A model generated the notes under the pieces. It did no database searches, was not told the origin of the DNA, and saw only the letters and a program-made list of their open reading frames with translations. Shown here one piece after another: positions 61,664 to 64,000 of a stretch of 64,000 nt of DNA; position 1 is the stretch's first letter, and each line of letters starts with the position of its first letter. The position numbers and the translations under genes are program-made. This stretch comes from Lycorma delicatula (taxonomy: Eukaryota; Arthropoda; Insecta; Hemiptera; Fulgoridae), in NCBI RefSeq assembly GCF_047948215.1, contig NC_134463.1, positions 59,641,701-59,705,700 of the forward strand. Direction: 5' to 3'.

Positions 61664-61828
61664 GCTGACCTCCTTAGCTGAGTGGTAGCATCAAAGTATT
61701 TTATCCTGAAGGTCACGAGTTGAAATCCTGGTCAGACTTGGAATTTTTCATACGTTACAGAATTTCTATATCGTATTCCTATACATAAGATTAACTTATG
61801 TAATGAATTAATCATTAAAAAAAAAGTT
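61664..61828 (+). mobile_element. SINE-2 copy with a 72-nt tRNA-like head
   Basis: The head 61664..61735 has tRNA length. Outer stem ctgacc/ggtcag, A box tagctgagtggtagc, a degraded B box (agttgaaatcc for ggttcgaatcc). The shared body follows (gaatttttcatacgttacag, aatttctatatcgtattcct) and an A-run near 61818-61826. Anticodon-stem pairing is broken, so this is a SINE head and not a working tRNA. Confidence 0.72.
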
Positions 61829-63002
61829 GTACATATAACAACAATATACGGATAAAGGAAATTGAGTTTAAATCAGTTAATCTTTTATTTATTTTTTGCT
61901 TTGGTTTAAATGCTATTTTTTAAAGCATCAGTAGAATTTTTTTTACAATATAATATCACGTAGATATAGGAGGGAGGGACAAACAAAGATTTTGTGATGT
62001 GTGCTAGACACTGACATTGGTATCTAAAAAAAAATCAACAAAAGATACTAATCTTTTCGGACCACCTCTGCGTTAAAATAGCTGTACATCTCATATTAAT
62101 TCATTAATAATGCCCTGTATTGTTTATTTTTATTTTGGTCTAGTAATTTATATGCTGAGTGTAAAACGGTTCGATACATATCTTTGTAGTATTTAACATA
62201 ATTTTAAATACTTTTTCACTTGCCCGTCTATAGTGATATATGCTGCTATAGCAAGGAGGATTTATAGGAGGTATAGTTATACCTCCTATAAATGGAAAGT
62301 ACATATATATGTAGTTCCATCAAAAATTTCGGTGTCGGTTTTTTGTCGTGTAACTTTCCGCGACCCCCGAATTTAAAAAACTTAAAAAAGAAACTGTAGA
62401 AATTTCCTGAAGATGTGTGTATGTATGTATGTGTTCTGATTAATTTTAGAAAAAAAGAAAAAAGGGGAGGGGTAGATTTTTGCATTTTGAATCTTCTACT
62501 TTTTGTAAAGTGGTCGTAGAAATTCGTAAACATAAAGTTATTTGAAATTCTAAAGTTTTAAGTCAATCGTATTTTGGAGTAGGTGATATGCAATATAATT
62601 TCTAAACAGTTTTTGTCTCGTATCTCGAAAATCAGTTGACTGGAAAAGTTTGGAAGTTTGTCTTTATATTCTTATACCTCAGCTTCGGTTTGATTTTTCA
62701 CCCCATCGGACTATGTACCATCACGGTATCCTGCATTTCGCTCTCCCATAAATAGCTGTAAAGAGTATCGTAGGAGGTGCTGGACAAATATAAGGGACCG
62801 ATTCAGGACATGAAAATAAACAAAAACGTTCATGTGGGAAAAATAGCCTGATCTCGCTTCAATTTTCGTCGTTCCCGTTTATTTTTTTCAATAAAAATAT
62901 ATATGTTAATGGATTGGGATTTTAATGAAATTTTGTATGTATGTACCCAATAATATTTTCTACAAAAATAATAAATTTTAAAATTTTACCGTCGGATTTA
63001 AA
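61829..63002. other. AT-rich intergenic, no gene seen
   Basis: Holds the hairpin at 62260-62293. The 95-codon minus frame 62246..62533 reads through that hairpin and has no domain. Sequence at 62560-62900 reads like a dispersed repeat but has no partner here. Confidence 0.45.
62260..62293. repeat. Perfect 16-bp hairpin
   Basis: Arms atttataggaggtata and tatacctcctataaat, 2-nt loop, no mismatch. Confidence 0.95.
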
Positions 63003-63175
63003 AACAAAAATCTGATGTGGACGTCACAAGACTTCATAGTACGCATATTAAATTACATATACACATTTTTTATTGCCCTTCATTTAAACTAATTCTATAA
63101 TAAAGTGAACAGTTACACAATTGCATTGTGGTGGACACCACATTGTATGACATTTTTTGTGGTGCCCGTATCAAC
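63003..63175 (-). repeat. A-headed repeat, uninterrupted
   Basis: 'atctgatgtggacgtcac' and 'cgcatattaaattacata' as in family A, then 'cccttcatttaaactaattc' and 'aagtgaacagttacacaatt', the sequence found on both sides of the LINE at 39.4-40.4 kb. It serves as the empty-site paralog. Confidence 0.75.
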
Positions 63176-63264
63176 ATTTTATATTAGTTTATATATTAAT
63201 TTTGTTTCACGTCGCTCAAGTTCAAGTAGTTATTTGGTGTGAGACGTGTCGAATCCCATAACCT

Positions 63265-63360
63265 TGAACATATCGGTTCGAATCCGACTTCATATATACG
63301 TATTTTTTTTTAACTTTTTTTTAATTTAAATATATTGATTTATTAATAATTATTAACCTC
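63265..63360 (+). repeat. Family A segment, inverted relative to its neighbour
   Basis: 'atcggttcgaatccgacttc' (perfect B-box-like word) through 'attaataattattaacctct'. It is inverse-complementary to about 63490..63600 of the following minus-strand copy, making a hairpin with a loop of roughly 120 bp. Confidence 0.8.
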
Positions 63361-63379
63361 TGTAAAAATTGTTGAATTA

Positions 63380-64000
63380 AAATGAAAAGTACATAAAAGT
63401 TTATTTCATTAATAACTTATGATTTTTTTTCATATTTTTTTTTTCGTGTTGTTATTAGTGAATTATTATTTATTGTAAATTTTTTTTACAATCAAAGGTT
63501 AATTATTATTAATAAATCAATATATTTAATTTAAGAAAAAAGTAAAAAAAAAAAAGATTTATGTATATGAAGTCGGATTCGAACCGATCTGCCTTCCCCT
63601 TGTAAGATCCAAATATTCCATTCATTAAAATTTCATTTGGCTATAACTCTGGAACCACTGTAAACAAGTATCACTTATGATATATCGTTGAAAAGCTATG
63701 AATGAGGCCTTAATACTGCAGTTAAAAAGTCCAAAATCAAATTTTTTTGGATTTGGGGCTTTTTTGGACATTTTTGTCCAGTTAATTGCAATCAAAAGGG
63801 GAGGTGCACAACTAGATGCTACAACAGTCCTAAATCAAAAATTTCAACATTCTACGGCTAATGGTTTTTGAGTTATGCGAGATACGTACGTACGTACGTA
63901 CAGACGTCAAGCCGACTAGTCAAAATGGATTCAGGAATGGTCAAAATTGATATTTCCGTAGAAGTCTGAAAACCGAAATTTTTCGTAATCACAATACTTC
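63380..64000 (-). repeat. Family A repeat, near full length, cut by window edge
   Basis: Minus-strand copy with all main blocks, including the B box (reads ggattcgaaccgat on plus near 63586) and a clean tacgtacgtacgtacg block near 63886. It ends at the window edge within 'cacaatacttc'. Confidence 0.9.

Overview
This window reads as strongly AT-rich, non-coding, repeat-dominated DNA from an insect nuclear genome. The transposon mix (mariner and related transposases, R1-like and RTE-like non-LTR elements, hAT MITEs, tRNA-derived SINEs) and recognition of some repeat styles make a hemipteran plausible, but species assignment is low confidence. I found no host protein-coding gene. The longest open frame (208 codons, 39429..40055) belongs to a retrotransposon. 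The other interpretable frames are broken transposase or reverse-transcriptase pieces; the rest are chance frames in AT-rich DNA.

Dispersed families recognised by comparing copies inside the window. Family A: about 650 bp, an internal Pol III B-box-like motif and short inverted ends; copies at 1, 6.6, 8.1, 24.3, 40.6, 47.2 (split), 48.8 and 63.4 kb, with A-headed variants at 39.3 and 63.0 kb. Family C: about 750 bp, inverted ends AGGTAGATTTCA; 8.8, 11.3, 13.9 and 59.0 kb. Family D: 1.6, 12.5 and 58.5 kb, a weak copy at 56.2 kb. Family E: 29.9, 34.1 and 56.8 kb. SINE-1: 4.7 and 57.2 kb. SINE-2, with variable tRNA-like heads: 6.1, 46.4 and 61.7 kb, a decayed one at 11.0 kb.

Layout. 0-10 kb: A, D, SINEs, a transposase relic and long microsatellites. 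10-16 kb: C and D copies, then a very large near-identical palindrome (14897..16053). 16-24 kb: mostly unstructured, a mariner at 19.6 kb and a long inverted-repeat MITE at 22.9 kb. 24-30 kb: two RTE-like LINE 3' ends and a GC-rich island. 30-39 kb: almost featureless. 39-49 kb: an R1-like LINE with target duplications, fold-backs, a mariner-superfamily relic carrying a hAT MITE, and a LINE nested in family A. 49-56 kb: an R1-like endonuclease relic, two mariners and another transposase relic. 56-64 kb: E, SINE-1, C nested in D, SINE-2, and an inverted A structure running off the edge.

The elements do not form a pathway. They record successive insertions: LINE into A, C into D, hAT MITE into a mariner-like relic, R1-like LINE into an A-headed repeat. 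The best candidate for something unusual is the 14.9-16.05 kb palindrome.
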